This document shows positions 63,601-64,000 of a stretch of DNA of 64,000 nt, in pieces (positions within the stretch are counted from its first letter, which is position 1; each line of letters starts with the position of its first letter). Made by a program: the position numbers and the translations under genes. The notes beneath the pieces are model-generated. The model saw only the letters and a list, made by a program, of their open reading frames with translations, did no database searches and was not told where the DNA came from. Source of the DNA: Plantago major (lineage: Eukaryota > Streptophyta > Magnoliopsida > Lamiales > Plantaginaceae); the NCBI GenBank assembly GCA_026545765.1, contig JAIFAC010000023.1:124001-188000 (forward strand), in the 5' to 3' direction.

Positions 63601-64000
63601 GGTGGGATAGACAACAAACAACAACTCTACTTGAGAGATAAAACAACACACTAAAGGAGAGGGATGAACAACAAGCGTATAAATCTACTTGAGAGTTAAG
63701 CAACACACTAAAGGAGTGGGATAGACAACAATCGAACAACACTACTTGAGAGATAAAAACAACACACTAAAAGGAGGGATGAACAACAAGCGTATAAATC
63801 TACTTGAGAGTTAAGCAACACACTAAAGGAGTGGGATGACAACAAAGAACAACTCTACTTGAGAGATAAAAACAACACACTAAAGGAGGGATGAACAACA
63901 AGCGTATAAATCTACTTGAGAGTTAAGCAACACACTAAAGGAGTGGGATGAACAACAATCGAACAACTACTTGAGAGAGATAAAAACAACACACTAAAGG

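Larger units (their letters stand above)
22613..64000 (+). repeat. Satellite array, 116 bp dimeric repeat
   Basis: Over 41 kb of near-uninterrupted tandem dimers, roughly 360 copies by length, running off the right edge. Each dimer is monomer A (59 bp; ACAACAATCGAACAAC start, CTTGAGAGATAAAAAC core, GAGAGGGATGA end) plus monomer B (57 bp; ACAACAAACGTATAAATC start, CTTGAGAGTTAAGC core, GGAGTGGGATAG end). Read on the opposite strand, B corresponds to monomer 4 and A to monomer 5 of the left HOR: A has the TTTTTATCTCTCAAGTAGAG of monomer 5, and B plus the A edge has the GTTCATCCCTC of monomer 4. GGATG (a FokI site) occurs at the end of A. No gene is present; frames of up to about 100 codons on the minus strand only translate the repeat. 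Confidence 0.96.
52801..64000 (+). repeat. Right array block, contracted with full-length islands
   Basis: Mostly contracted dimers. Full-length islands occur at about 53360-53560, 57410-57660, 58090-58720, 60210-60960 and 61170-61330. In this block CAACACTACTTG in monomer A is more frequent than CAACTCTACTTG. The array continues past the window end. Confidence 0.7.

Noticed and set aside
22613-64000. CRISPR-like direct repeats
   Set aside because: Repeats are contiguous with no unique spacers, the period is a dimer of homologous monomers, and the context is a plant retrotransposon-bearing satellite.
1-64000. tRNA, rRNA, telomere-type repeats or host gene exons
   Set aside because: I saw no cloverleaf-like conserved boxes, rRNA core words, TTTAGGG arrays or splice-bounded coding stretches. 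Everything outside the LINE copies is satellite or its degraded form.

Overview
The window is a block of plant satellite DNA interrupted by two copies of one LINE retrotransposon. I see no host gene, tRNA, rRNA, CRISPR array or bacterial feature. The plant assignment rests on the LINE: an L1-type element whose ORF2 carries an endonuclease, a reverse transcriptase, a zinc-binding (zf-RVT-like) region and a C-terminal plant-type RNase H (RVT_3-like). The 57-59 bp satellite period and the recurring GGATG (FokI) site resemble the FokI satellite described from faba bean (Vicia faba). That identification is from memory and unchecked.

Layout. (1) 1-9716: the satellite lies with its T-rich strand on top, in a seven-monomer higher-order repeat (HOR) of about 392 bp, 25 copies plus partial ends. 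(2) 9711-9716: the array folds back head-to-head at the same point of the HOR. (3) 9717-14999: the same HOR in the opposite orientation, badly degraded. (4) 15000-16562: a 5'-truncated LINE fragment with a poly(A) tail. (5) 16563-17238: more degraded satellite. (6) 17239-22612: a near-complete copy of the same LINE, broken by many small indels, whose first 800 bp are finely interleaved with satellite words; it also ends in poly(A). (7) 22613-64000: over 41 kb of the satellite with its A-rich strand on top, now a 116 bp dimer. The two dimer monomers correspond to adjacent monomers 4 and 5 of the left HOR.

The satellite family therefore occurs in two organisations and two orientations, and both LINE copies sit in the decayed zone between them. 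Rare multi-dimer variants recur 7-13 kb apart in the right array, which points to segmental amplification.

Sequence quality is a serious caveat. Much of the window shows homopolymer and dinucleotide contraction, together with substitutions next to CG, arranged in patches. This looks like incompletely corrected long-read sequence, so LINE frameshifts and much of the monomer length variation may not be biological. The many short open frames in the satellite are not genes. I did not find a convincing undescribed biological system; the most informative signals are the fold-back, the HOR-to-dimer relationship and the patchwork of copy types.
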